Below are positions 1 through 7,770 of a DNA stretch of 64,000 bases, in pieces (the first letter of the stretch is position 1; each line of letters starts with the position of its first letter). The position numbers and the translations under genes are program-made. Source of the stretch: Candidatus Vecturithrix granuli (GTDB taxonomy: Bacteria; Moduliflexota; Moduliflexia; Moduliflexales; Moduliflexaceae); contig DF820466.1 of assembly GCA_000739535.1 (NCBI GenBank), positions 696,321 through 760,320 of the forward strand, read 5' to 3'. A model generated the notes under the pieces. The model worked only from the letters and a program-made list of their open reading frames with translations, ran no database searches and was not told where the DNA came from.

Positions 1-109
1 CAGAGGATCTGAACATGATCACAAGATATTTGTCAAAGAACTTTTTTATCTACTGCGTAAAGTGAGTGAATAATAACCTCGTTAATTATGAATAATTTCA
101 TTCGAATGC

Positions 110-163
110 TCTCGCAAAGCCCGCAAAGCTCGCAAAGAATTCATCTTCATGGGCTTTGCGAGA
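110..163. repeat. Inverted repeat with CGCAAAG triplication
   Basis: Perfect 13-bp arms (TCTCGCAAAGCCC at 110-122 and its complement at 151-163) enclose two more copies of GCAAAG. It lies 40 bp upstream of the next gene and is not followed by a T-run, so it is a dispersed palindrome rather than a clear terminator. Confidence 0.6.
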
Positions 164-204
164 AACTGAAAAGAAATTTTTTATAATCACTCAGGAGGAA
201 CATC

Positions 205-1128
205 ATGGTATTCACTCCAATTTCACGTCGAGAATTTCTTGCAGCAATCGCCAAAGTCGGAATCACAATGGGGTTTACCTCCCAGATTCCGTTTGGGGTT
301 CTGGCCGCAGAAGCCCCTATAGATCTCGCCATCGCCAAAGGAGAACCTGCACAAGCGGTCAAATTGGCCATTGATGTTTTAGGCGGCATACAACGTTTTG
401 TTAAAGCGGGACAGGTGGTGGTACTGAAACCAAACATGTCCTTTCCGAATCCTCCGGAATGGGGATCAACCACGCACCCGGAAGTGGTAAAAACCGTCGC
501 CCAACTCTGCCTTGATGCCGGGGCAAAACGCGTGATGGTGATTGATTATCCGCTGCGCCGCCCGGAAGTGGTCATGCGGCGCTGCGGCATTCCAGAAGCT
601 TGCCAGGGAATGCCAAACGTCCATGTGCTGGCGTTAAGCGAACAAAAATTCTATCAGCCTGTCGAAGTGCCTCAGGGCAAAGCCCTTGAAGAAGTGAAAA
701 TCGCCAGAGATGTATTGCAAGCCGATGTACTTATCAACATGCCGGTCGCCAAATCGCATGGGGATACCGGCGTCAGTTTGGGCATGAAAAATCTGATGGG
801 TTTAATCTGGGATCGCGGATTTCTCCACCAATTCATTGATTTAAATCAGGGGATTGCGGATTTAGGCACAGTCTTGAAGCCAGATTTGATCATTATGGAT
901 GCCACGCGGCCGATGACGACTGCCGGACCAGGAGGACCAGGGAAAATTGTGCAACTCGATACCATCATCGCCGGTACCGATCCCGTAGCCGTGGATTCTT
1001 ATACTGTAACGATTACCGAATGGTACGGGCATAAGTTTTCCGGCGAAAATGTGAAATATATTCAAAATGCTGCGGCCATGGGCCTCGGTGAAATTGATGT
1101 CAGCAAATTGAATATTCAACATCTGTAA
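205..1128 (+). CDS. DUF362 domain protein with Tat signal
   Basis: A 307-residue protein. The N-terminus has a twin-arginine signal (SRREFL at residues 7-12, then a hydrophobic stretch ending near residue 35), so it is probably exported folded. The body matches DUF362: LKPNMSFP near residue 75 and the lysine-rich NMPVAKSH...GMKNLMG block near 180-205 are characteristic of the family. DUF362 proteins are often linked to iron-sulfur or redox proteins, and the next gene is a polyferredoxin; the reaction is unknown. The start is supported by CAGGAGG 8 bp upstream of the ATG. A redox role is inferred from the neighbour only. Confidence 0.85.
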   Translation: MVFTPISRREFLAAIAKVGITMGFTSQIPFGVLAAEAPIDLAIAKGEPAQAVKLAIDVLGGIQRFVKAGQVVVLKPNMSFPNPPEWGSTTHPEVVKTVAQLCLDAGAKRVMVIDYPLRRPEVVMRRCGIPEACQGMPNVHVLALSEQKFYQPVEVPQGKALEEVKIARDVLQADVLINMPVAKSHGDTGVSLGMKNLMGLIWDRGFLHQFIDLNQGIADLGTVLKPDLIIMDATRPMTTAGPGGPGKIVQLDTIIAGTDPVAVDSYTVTITEWYGHKFSGENVKYIQNAAAMGLGEIDVSKLNIQHL

Positions 1129-1138
1129 AAACCATAAG

Positions 1139-1170
1139 AACCAGGTTTCTTCAAGAAACCTGGTTTTTTT
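1139..1170 (+). terminator. Terminator-like hairpin, AACCAGG family
   Basis: Stem AACCAGGTTTC / GAAACCTGGTT with a short loop, followed by seven T. It sits 16 bp before the start codon of the next gene, between two genes that look functionally paired, so it may act as an attenuator or simply be an inserted repeat. Close relatives occur at 12538, 31349, 38399, 41873, 45731 and 58957. Confidence 0.7.
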
Positions 1171-1186
1171 AATATTTAAATATACC

Positions 1187-2845
1187 ATGAAACGACGTCT
1201 GATTCAACTTGTCAGTTTTTTGCTCTTTTTACTGTTGTTTTTTCTGGCGGCTTATCCGCTCCAGCAGGCGGTTCCAGTTGATTTATTTTTACGCCTTAAT
1301 CCGCTGCTGGCCGTCACGGTTATGCTGGCCTCACGCGCTATTATCGCTGGGATGCTCTGGTCCGGGCTGCTGCTTGTCTCGGCTTTGATTGCCGGACGGG
1401 TATTTTGCGGCTATATCTGTCCGTTAGGAAGTCTGATCGATCTTGCCGACGCTCTGTTCTGGAAACCACGCCGTTCATTTTCCCCAAAAACCCTTACTTT
1501 CCTGCAAATGCTCCGAAAAGGAAAATTTTATATTCTGATCTTTACGCTGGTTTCAGCGTTGTTTGGAGTCACGACAGTCTATTTTTTTGACCCGATCGCG
1601 CTCCTGACCAGAGCCTTGACCTTCATTTTCTATCCATTTGTGCTGATTGTGATCAATGTGTTTCTTGATCTGTTTCGCCCGGTCGCCGAAGCGCTTGATT
1701 GGTTCAGTCTGGCGCGATTGTCATTCATCCAACACACCTACTATATGAGCGCCATCACACTGTTGTTGTTTGCCGGAATTCTGGTGGCCGGATATGTTCA
1801 GCAGCGGTTTTGGTGCCGCAATGTCTGTCCGCTTGGGGCATTGTTAGGCTTGATAGGACGATTTGGTCTGATCCAGCGTCGAGTCAGCGATGCCTGTATT
1901 GATTGCGGCAAATGCCAGCATAGCTGCCCAACTTCGGCCATTCCTGAAAATCCGTGTGATACCCTTTCGCAGGAATGTATTCAATGCCGTGTCTGCCAGC
2001 AGGTTTGTCCGGTCAAGGCGATCAGTTTTCCTCTGCAAGCAGCAGAGCGCAGACCTCAGACCGCCAGCGTCAATCTTTCCCGGCGCGGATTTCTGACAGC
2101 TATCGGCGTCGGCGCGGCCTCAAGCTTTGTGATGGGCATTCATCCCTCCAAAAAACTCTTGCAGGCCAATCTTATCCGTCCGCCCGGAACCGTGCCAGAA
2201 GCTTTATTTCTCGACCGCTGCATCCGTTGCGGCGAGTGCATGAAAGCCTGTACCACCAACACCTTACAGCCGAGTTTGCTCGAATCCGGACTGGAAGGCT
2301 TATGGACGCCGCGCCTGGAAATGCGCTACGCGCCTTGCGAACAACGCTGCAATGTCTGCGGACAGGTGTGCCCGACCGGCGCCATCCGCGCCCTGGATCT
2401 GGAAGAACGTCAACATGCCAAAATCGGCACGGCCGTGCTGTATCGTGACCGCTGCCTGGTGTGGGAACAGGATAAATTGTGCCTGATCTGCGACGAGCAA
2501 TGCCCTTACGATGCGATTGAATTTCGGATTATTGAGGGGCAGCGCCGGCCTTTTGTGCTCGAAGATCGTTGCAACGGCTGCGGCGTGTGTGAAAACAAAT
2601 GTCCGGTGCAGGGGCAGGCCGCCATCGTGGTGACGCCGATGGCCGAACTGCGGCTGGCCGAAGGTTCTTACATTGACGCCTCCAAACGCCTGGGCTACGA
2701 ATTCAGCGAGGCTCGAAAAGAGGTTGAACAATTCTTCCCTGACGGCACTGCCCCTTCCTCCCCTGAATCGCTTCCCGAAAAATTGCCGCCAGGATTTGCC
2801 GCGCCAGATCAAACGGAACAACTCCCTCCCGGCTTTACGCAGTAA
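1187..2845 (+). CDS. NapH/NapG-like membrane polyferredoxin
   Basis: A 552-residue membrane iron-sulfur protein. The first 210 residues hold several transmembrane helices and two short CxxxCP loops (GYICPLG near 75, NVCPLG near 210), as in NapH/YccM quinol-linked ferredoxins. Two 4Fe-4S motifs follow (CIDCGKCQHSCP and CIQCRVCQQVCP). A Tat-like segment (LSRRGFL near 298) then introduces four more cysteine clusters (CIRCGECMKAC, CNVCGQVCP, CLICDEQCP, CNGCGVCENKCP). This reads as a NapH-type membrane part fused to a NapG-type ferredoxin. The C-terminus carries LPPGF twice. It probably moves electrons between the quinone pool and a periplasmic partner, perhaps the DUF362 protein. There is no obvious SD; the ATG lies just after the hairpin. 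Confidence 0.85.
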   Translation: MKRRLIQLVSFLLFLLLFFLAAYPLQQAVPVDLFLRLNPLLAVTVMLASRAIIAGMLWSGLLLVSALIAGRVFCGYICPLGSLIDLADALFWKPRRSFSPKTLTFLQMLRKGKFYILIFTLVSALFGVTTVYFFDPIALLTRALTFIFYPFVLIVINVFLDLFRPVAEALDWFSLARLSFIQHTYYMSAITLLLFAGILVAGYVQQRFWCRNVCPLGALLGLIGRFGLIQRRVSDACIDCGKCQHSCPTSAIPENPCDTLSQECIQCRVCQQVCPVKAISFPLQAAERRPQTASVNLSRRGFLTAIGVGAASSFVMGIHPSKKLLQANLIRPPGTVPEALFLDRCIRCGECMKACTTNTLQPSLLESGLEGLWTPRLEMRYAPCEQRCNVCGQVCPTGAIRALDLEERQHAKIGTAVLYRDRCLVWEQDKLCLICDEQCPYDAIEFRIIEGQRRPFVLEDRCNGCGVCENKCPVQGQAAIVVTPMAELRLAEGSYIDASKRLGYEFSEARKEVEQFFPDGTAPSSPESLPEKLPPGFAAPDQTEQLPPGFTQ

Positions 2846-2992
2846 AAGTCACTCTCGTGCTCCAAATCAAAATTTTTGTTTGTGTGAATCAATGTAACCA
2901 GGTGATTGCCCAACAGTAGGCAGATGACACGGTTAGCAGGCATTATTATGTGAAGTTGAAAGTATCTTCTGAGATAATTCAGGAGAAAAGAG

Positions 2993-3023
2993 TTGACATT
3001 ATAATAAATGAATGAATTGTTAT
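2993..3023 (+). promoter_or_regulatory. Possible sigma70 promoter for M20 gene
   Basis: TTGACA at 2993-2998 with TGTTAT at 3018-3023 (19-bp spacing), about 90 bp upstream of the amidohydrolase start. The -35 is perfect but the spacing is long. Confidence 0.35.
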
Positions 3024-3114
3024 TATCGCTCAGGGAGACTAAGATGAGTCGAAACCACATCACAGTGTTTAGAATCTGTGATCCATCATTTTTCTTTCAA
3101 GGAGGTTAAGGAGT

Positions 3115-4377
3115 ATGAAAGCCTTGTATAGACTGTTGCTTGGAGTAATGTTGGTAAGTATGGCAGCGTTGCCCGTCTGGGGCGCTCCGGAAGACGTGTT
3201 GAAAGCCGCGGATGAGGCGGCGGAGAATTGTCACGCTATTTCGCAGAAAATCTTTGAATTCAAAGAATTGGGCGAAGAGGAAGTGCAAAGTTCTCAACTA
3301 TTAATGGAAGAATTGAAAAAGTTGGGCTATACGGTGACCGGCGACCTGGCTGTGCCAGCCGATTTAATGGAAGGCGGCGTGGCAAAAACCGCGTTCAAAG
3401 CGGAATTGAACGGCAATGCGCCGGGCCCAGCCATTACGATCATGCTGGAATATGATGCGCTGCCCAACGGACACGCCTGCGGACACAATCTGATCGCGGC
3501 ATCCGGGATGGTAGCGGCGTCGGCCCTGGCCAAAATCATGCCCAATACCCCGGGCAAAGTGATCGTCATGGGTACGCCGGCTGAAGAGAGCAGTTCGGGC
3601 AAAATCTGGCTGCTCGAAGGCAAACATTTTGAAGGCACTGATGTGGCGCTGATTACCCATGGCTCTGACCGCTGGTCCTTGGATCAGCGTCTGCTGGCAA
3701 TCAAACAAGCCACTTTCGTGTATAAAGGCAAAGCCTCTCATGCGGCAGCGTCGCCGGAAAAAGGGATCAGCGCTCTGGACGCCACGCTCTTGATGTTCCA
3801 TTGCGTGGATATGATGCGCGAACATGTGCGCCAGGATGCCCGCATTCACGGCGTGATCGTCAAAGGCGGGGAACGTCCCAATATTGTCCCTGATCTGAGC
3901 CAGTCCAACTTCTTTGTCCGCGCTTTAGATTCCGAGACCATGCTGAATATCTATGATCGCGTGGTCAATTGTGCCAAAGCCGGAGAAATTGGGACCGGCG
4001 CCACTTTAGAATTCACGCCGCCGCGCACCATGCTCTCGTCTTTGATTACGATACCGGAACTGATCAACGTCATGCAAGCTGCCCTCGCAACCCTGGGCAT
4101 CCCGGAAGATCAGGTGAAACCCGCCGCATCGCTCGCCTCGTCTGACTTTGGGAATGTCGGCAGCGAATATCCGACGGTCAACCTGTGGTTCCCGGTTGCG
4201 CCCGAGGGCACAGCCTTGCACACCGACGCCTTCCGCGAAGCGGCAGCCTCGGAAGAGGGCTGGAAGGGCGCTGTTTTAGCCGGAAAAGCCGTCGCGCTGA
4301 CCGCGTATGACCTGTTGACGCATCCTGATAAAGTTGAGGCAATTAAAGCTCAATTTCAAGAATTAAAAGCCAAATAA
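3115..4377 (+). CDS. Exported M20-family amidohydrolase
   Basis: A 420-residue protein with a signal peptide (about residues 1-24, cleavage after VWGA). It matches the M20D amidohydrolase/peptidase group (AbgB, IAA-amino-acid hydrolase-like). The metal-binding motifs are visible: HACGHN near 119, the catalytic EES pair near 156, THGSD near 180 and a C-terminal LHTD near 367. The inserted dimerisation domain begins around KASHAAASPEKG. The family hydrolyses N-acyl or N-acylaminoacyl bonds; the substrate here cannot be read from sequence. A strong SD (AAGGAGGT) lies 10 bp before the ATG. The exported location is less usual for the family, suggesting scavenging of peptides or acyl amino acids. 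Confidence 0.85.
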   Translation: MKALYRLLLGVMLVSMAALPVWGAPEDVLKAADEAAENCHAISQKIFEFKELGEEEVQSSQLLMEELKKLGYTVTGDLAVPADLMEGGVAKTAFKAELNGNAPGPAITIMLEYDALPNGHACGHNLIAASGMVAASALAKIMPNTPGKVIVMGTPAEESSSGKIWLLEGKHFEGTDVALITHGSDRWSLDQRLLAIKQATFVYKGKASHAAASPEKGISALDATLLMFHCVDMMREHVRQDARIHGVIVKGGERPNIVPDLSQSNFFVRALDSETMLNIYDRVVNCAKAGEIGTGATLEFTPPRTMLSSLITIPELINVMQAALATLGIPEDQVKPAASLASSDFGNVGSEYPTVNLWFPVAPEGTALHTDAFREAAASEEGWKGAVLAGKAVALTAYDLLTHPDKVEAIKAQFQELKAK

Positions 4378-4412
4378 CTCGATGACAGGAACGCTGTTCT
4401 CCCTGAACAATC

Positions 4413-4444
4413 TCGGAGGGTAAAAGCCAGTTTTTGCCCTCCGA
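4413..4444. repeat. Hairpin TCGGAGGG/CCCTCCGA
   Basis: Perfect 8-bp arms with a 16-nt loop containing AAAA and TTTT. It lies between the amidohydrolase and the methyltransferase and argues against any translation start inside it. Confidence 0.6.
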
Positions 4445-4475
4445 AGACGAAGCTGCATGCTCTGGGGGCGTGTTT

Positions 4476-6086
4476 ATGAAAAATCAACTCTATTACGGCG
4501 ATAATCTCAAGATTTTACGCGAATGCATCCAGGATGTCAGCATTGACCTGATTTACCTTGATCCGCCCTTTAATTCCAACCGCAGCTATAACGTGCTGTT
4601 CAAAGATGAGAGCGGACAGGATTCCGAAGCCCAATTGACGGCCTTTGAAGATACCTGGCACTGGGATTTGTACGCGGCGAAAACTTACCATGAGCTTGTG
4701 ACTTCTTCAACGCCAAAGGTCGCAACCATGGTCGGCGCGTTACGCGAGTTGATCGGTGAAAATCAAATGCTGGCTTACCTCGTCATGATGACGGCGCGGC
4801 TTATTGAACTACACCGCGTGTTGAAACCGACCGGAAGTCTGTATCTACATTGTGATTCAACTGCAGGGCATTATTTAAAGATTGCACTGGATACTATTTT
4901 TAGTTCTCAATTTTTTATGAATGAAATTGTATGGAAACGTTTCAATTTCCATGCTGATGCAAAACGATTTGGAAGGGTAACAGATCGAATTTTATTTTAT
5001 GTAAAATCAGATAAATATGTTTTTAACAAGCTATCAACAACTTTCTCAGAGAAATACATCGAAGATAAATTCAGATACTTTGATGAAGATGGAAGGCAGT
5101 ATCGTCTTGACAATCTCAATCCTCCTGGTGGGCGTGGCCCAATTTATGAATTTCATGGCATAACAAAGCCTTGGCGGTATACTCAAGAAAAAATGTTGCA
5201 GTTAGAAGCAGAGGGGGGAATTTATACAGGAAGTAAAATAGCCCAATTAAAAAGATATTTAGGCGAATTGCCAGGCCAAGCAATTCATGAATTATGGGAT
5301 GATATTTCATCTATAAACCCGCAAGCTAAAGAACGTCTTGGCTACCCCACTCAAAAACCCGTCGCCTTGCTTGAAAGGATTGTTCAGGCCAGCAGCAACG
5401 AAGGCGATCTGATTCTTGATCCCTTTTGCGGCTGCGGCACGACCATTCACGTGGCTGAAAAGCTGAAACGCCGCTGGATCGGGATTGATATCACGCATTT
5501 AGCCATCGCTTTACAGAAATACCGCTTGAAAGACGCCTTCAATCTCATCGAAAAACGCGACTATGACGTGATTGGCGAACCGGAAGACCTGAGTTCCGCC
5601 CGGCAGCTTGCCCTTGACGACCGCTATCAATTCCAATGGTGGGCCTTATCGCTCATCCAGGCGCAGCCCCTCGGCGGAGACGGCAAGCGCAAACAAGGCA
5701 AAAAAGGCGCGGATAAAGGCATTGACGGGATGATCACGTTTTTAGACGACCCTAAAGGCGCGCCGAAAAAGTTGATTGTACAGGTGAAAAGCGGCAAAGT
5801 CAAAAGTGGAGACATCCGGGACCTCGTTGGTACGCTCGACCGCGAAAAAGCAGCGATAGGCGTGTTGATCACCTTAGAAGAACCGACAAAAGACATGAAC
5901 GCAGAAGCCGCCTCAGCCGGCTTCTATCATTCCCCGAACTGGAACAAAGATTATCCCAGACTCCAGATTTTAACCATCGCCGCCTTACTCCAGGGGGCCG
6001 CAGTCCAGATACCGCCAACCGCCAGAACGTATAAAAAAGCCCAAAAAGAAACCCGAACGGAGGGGGAACAGCAGAATTTACTGTAG
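4476..6086 (+). CDS. DNA methyltransferase fused to Mrr-like nuclease
   Basis: A 536-residue protein starting at the second possible ATG, behind GGGGG. Motif IV DPPFN lies at residue 29 and the AdoMet motif DPFCGCGTT near 315, the circularly permuted order of amino-methyltransferases of the beta class. The C-terminal third (about 415-500) reads GADKGIDG...LIVQVKSG, a PD-(D/E)XK pattern of Mrr-type nucleases, so methylation and cleavage may reside on one chain. Codons 130-285 (4870-5340) are much richer in A/T than both flanks and fall where a target-recognition region is expected, suggesting domain exchange. No separate restriction or specificity gene is adjacent. Target sequence unknown. Confidence 0.85.
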   Translation: MKNQLYYGDNLKILRECIQDVSIDLIYLDPPFNSNRSYNVLFKDESGQDSEAQLTAFEDTWHWDLYAAKTYHELVTSSTPKVATMVGALRELIGENQMLAYLVMMTARLIELHRVLKPTGSLYLHCDSTAGHYLKIALDTIFSSQFFMNEIVWKRFNFHADAKRFGRVTDRILFYVKSDKYVFNKLSTTFSEKYIEDKFRYFDEDGRQYRLDNLNPPGGRGPIYEFHGITKPWRYTQEKMLQLEAEGGIYTGSKIAQLKRYLGELPGQAIHELWDDISSINPQAKERLGYPTQKPVALLERIVQASSNEGDLILDPFCGCGTTIHVAEKLKRRWIGIDITHLAIALQKYRLKDAFNLIEKRDYDVIGEPEDLSSARQLALDDRYQFQWWALSLIQAQPLGGDGKRKQGKKGADKGIDGMITFLDDPKGAPKKLIVQVKSGKVKSGDIRDLVGTLDREKAAIGVLITLEEPTKDMNAEAASAGFYHSPNWNKDYPRLQILTIAALLQGAAVQIPPTARTYKKAQKETRTEGEQQNLL

Positions 6087-6212
6087 GGTCAAAAGTGATG
6101 CTTCATACATTGTTACGCAATGCTTCGCCATTGAGCTTGCGACGAGGAAATAGCTTCTCTCGTACTCCGTTAGTGCGTTACATCATACCCGCCTGCAAAC
6201 AAATATAAGGTA
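6087..6212. other. Intergenic, no gene seen
   Basis: The spacer between the methyltransferase and the promoter at 6213 has no supported coding sequence, terminator or strong repeat. Confidence 0.5.
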
Positions 6213-6242
6213 TTGACAAAAAAACATTTGTCACTACATAAT
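6213..6242 (+). promoter_or_regulatory. Sigma70-like promoter
   Basis: TTGACA at 6213-6218 and CATAAT at 6237-6242 with an 18-bp spacer. It is followed after 10 bp by a perfect palindrome at the expected start site. The first plausible protein gene is 420 bp downstream, so the transcript would cross the hairpin elements at 6324-6507. Confidence 0.5.
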
Positions 6243-6252
6243 AATCTTAAGG

Positions 6253-6272
6253 GGTTGTACATGTGTACAACC
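6253..6272. promoter_or_regulatory. Operator-like palindrome GGTTGTACA
   Basis: Perfect 9-bp arms, GGTTGTACA and TGTACAACC, separated by TG, just downstream of the -10 box. Size and position fit a dimeric repressor site. The regulator is not identifiable. Confidence 0.45.
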
Positions 6273-6323
6273 TTGTGCATACACCTGTCTGCGCAGGCAG
6301 GCGCACGGATGAAAATCAATTTT

Positions 6324-6382
6324 GTATCCCCGGACAGCCTTGTCCGGTCTACGAATAGCCCGGACAAGGCTATCCGGGGTAC
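6324..6382. repeat. CCCCGGACA palindrome, copy 1
   Basis: Arms of 23-24 bp (left 6324-6347, right 6360-6382) around an 11-13 nt loop. The arms start GTA(T/C)CCCCGGACA. A near-identical palindrome is at 9202-9261. It is enclosed by ATGAAAAT at 6310 and ATTTTCA at 6387, the boundaries of the modular unit described in the findings. Confidence 0.8.
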
Positions 6383-6385
6383 GGG

Positions 6386-6433
6386 TATTTTCAAAGGAGT
6401 TGTCATGAGCTCACGCTCACACGACACAATGAA
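6386..6433 (+). repeat. Junction repeat, copy A (SD-ATG-hairpin)
   Basis: TATTTTCAAAGGAGTTGTC precedes ATGAGC, the GAGC/GCTC mini-hairpin and ACACAATGAAA. It aligns with copies at 9014, 9141, 9265 and 38716. It has an SD and ATG, but the frame it opens is short and not conserved. Confidence 0.75.
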
Positions 6434-6507
6434 ACTACAAGAAGGGCGATAAGCAAGAATGTGCCTGAACTTGAATTCTTGCTTATTCTTTATTCCTGTC
6501 GTTTCAT
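6429..6507. repeat. Imperfect palindromic payload after copy A
   Basis: ATGAAACTACAAGAAGG...AAGCAAGAA is mirrored by TTCTTGCTTATT...TTCCTGTCGTTTCAT. It ends directly at AGGAGGT. The stretch GGCGATAAGCAAGAAT inside it recurs at 37231, and the outer arms resemble those of the payload at 9055-9147. Confidence 0.65.
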
Positions 6508-6520
6508 AGGAGGTGGTGCG

Positions 6521-6556
6521 ATGGAGGCTGAAGAACCTGATTCGGAATTCACGTAA
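6521..6556 (+). pseudogene. 11-codon remnant behind a strong SD
   Basis: ATAGGAGGTGGTGCG is followed by an ATG opening 11 codons (MEAEEPDSEFT) before TAA. It looks like the severed 5' end of a gene left after rearrangement. It could equally be chance. Confidence 0.25.
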
Positions 6557-6665
6557 TCTTGTCAAACAAACCGAGAGAACAACATTTTACGGGCTACCGA
6601 ATGATCGTATACGGATTCATCCCATAGCCCTGGAGTGGTGATTGAAGGAAAAAGGAGAGAGAATT

Positions 6666-7475
6666 ATGAGAATAGCAAGAAAAAACCTGATGGTGTCGAT
6701 ATTTTTGATAGGGGTCTTGTTTATAGGAGCAGCCGCTGCTCATGGGCAGAATCTTGAACAAAGATTTTTACAACTTGAGCAAGAACTCTTAGGAATGAGG
6801 CTCACCATTTCAAGACTTGAAAGCAGGATCGTAGCACTTGAGAAGATGGTGAAAGAGGGTGAGCCGGCCTCAGTTTCAAAACTTGAAAGCAGGATCGCAG
6901 CACTTGAGAAGATGGTGAAAGTGAGTGATCCAGCCTCAGCTTCAGATTCGGAAGCCTGTAAGAAATTAAAAGAATTGAATATAAATTGTAACGATGCGAA
7001 GAAATTTCTTGAAAGTGTCCAGAAAGGTGATAGCGCGATCGTGAAGTTATTTTTGACTGCTGGCATGTCTCCTGATACGATGGACAGAGATAAACAGCCA
7101 GCTTTAATCCATGCGGCCAAAAACAGAGATCTTTCTATGGTGAAACTTCTGCTAAACAATGGTGCTCATCCGAATGCAAAAAACCAGAACAACACAGAAG
7201 CTTTAATCATCGCGACGGATAACGGTGATCTTGACATTGTGAAAGCTTTACTGGCGAAGGGGGCTGACGTGAACGCGACAACCAACACTGGTGCGACAGC
7301 ATTGATGTTTGCTGCCTTTAAAGGCTACGACGCCATTGTTGACGCGTTATTGGCGAAGGGGGCTGACGTGAATATGAGAGAGAAGGAGGAGGACCTGACA
7401 GCCTTAGGGTTTGCCAGAAGCGCCAAGAACTATGAGATAATTGATAAGCTCAGAAGGCATGGAGCTGAATATTAA
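6666..7475 (+). CDS. Exported ankyrin-repeat protein
   Basis: A 269-residue protein starting at the ATG 6 bp after AAAGGAGAGAG. Residues 1-28 form a signal peptide (cleavage near AAAHG). A coiled coil follows with an almost exact 25-residue tandem duplication (SRLESRIVALEKMVKEGEP then SKLESRIAALEKMVKVSDP, roughly 45-95). Four ankyrin repeats fill about 125-265, with the helix signature (ALIHAAKNRDLSMVKLLL and similar) and NAKNQNN / NATTNTG turns. Ankyrin repeats bind proteins; no enzyme domain is present. The coiled coil probably oligomerises it in the periplasm. Partner unknown. Confidence 0.8.
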   Translation: MRIARKNLMVSIFLIGVLFIGAAAAHGQNLEQRFLQLEQELLGMRLTISRLESRIVALEKMVKEGEPASVSKLESRIAALEKMVKVSDPASASDSEACKKLKELNINCNDAKKFLESVQKGDSAIVKLFLTAGMSPDTMDRDKQPALIHAAKNRDLSMVKLLLNNGAHPNAKNQNNTEALIIATDNGDLDIVKALLAKGADVNATTNTGATALMFAAFKGYDAIVDALLAKGADVNMREKEEDLTALGFARSAKNYEIIDKLRRHGAEY

Positions 7476-7540
7476 TAACAAGAATGTATTCAGCTCTCCG
7501 TCTAAGACGGGACAGCCAGTAGAATCAACGGCTTTAGGAA

Positions 7541-7719
7541 TGTTCCATAAATAATTCTGTGCCGCCTGGCCGGAGTACAAAAGTTCTACTTTCTGGAGTG
7601 CGAAAGCTCTACTTTCGCAAGTGAATGTTTGCCGGAAAGTTAACACGCAAAAGTAGAACTTTTGCACTCCAGCAAAAGTAGAACTTTTGCATTCCGGGAC
7701 AGAATTATTTACAGGAACA
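7541..7719. repeat. MITE-like nested palindrome
   Basis: About 180 bp. Outer arms TGTTCC..AATAATTCTGT (7541-7560) pair with ACAGAATTATTT..GGAACA (7699-7719). The next layer pairs CCGGAGTACAAAAGTTCTACTTT with AAAGTAGAACTTTTGCATTCCGG. Inside, GCAAAAGTAGAACTTTTGC occurs twice as a self-complementary unit. It has no coding capacity and lies between two convergent genes. Confidence 0.75.
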
Positions 7720-7770
7720 AGATTGTTGACCGAGTAATTATCAATATCTCTGAAGAGAGATGATCCAGGG

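Noticed and set aside
2300-2821. 173-codon minus frame under the polyferredoxin
   Set aside because: It lies wholly inside a gene with six cysteine clusters in the correct frame, and has no independent signal.
6386-6433. Junction repeats as starts of small protein genes
   Set aside because: Each has an SD and ATG, but the frames are short, unrelated between copies and run into hairpins. Only the nucleotide pattern is conserved.
6213-6452. 79-codon ORF over the promoter and palindrome
   Set aside because: It is formed from the operator, the CCCCGGACA palindrome and junction A; no SD and no protein-like pattern.
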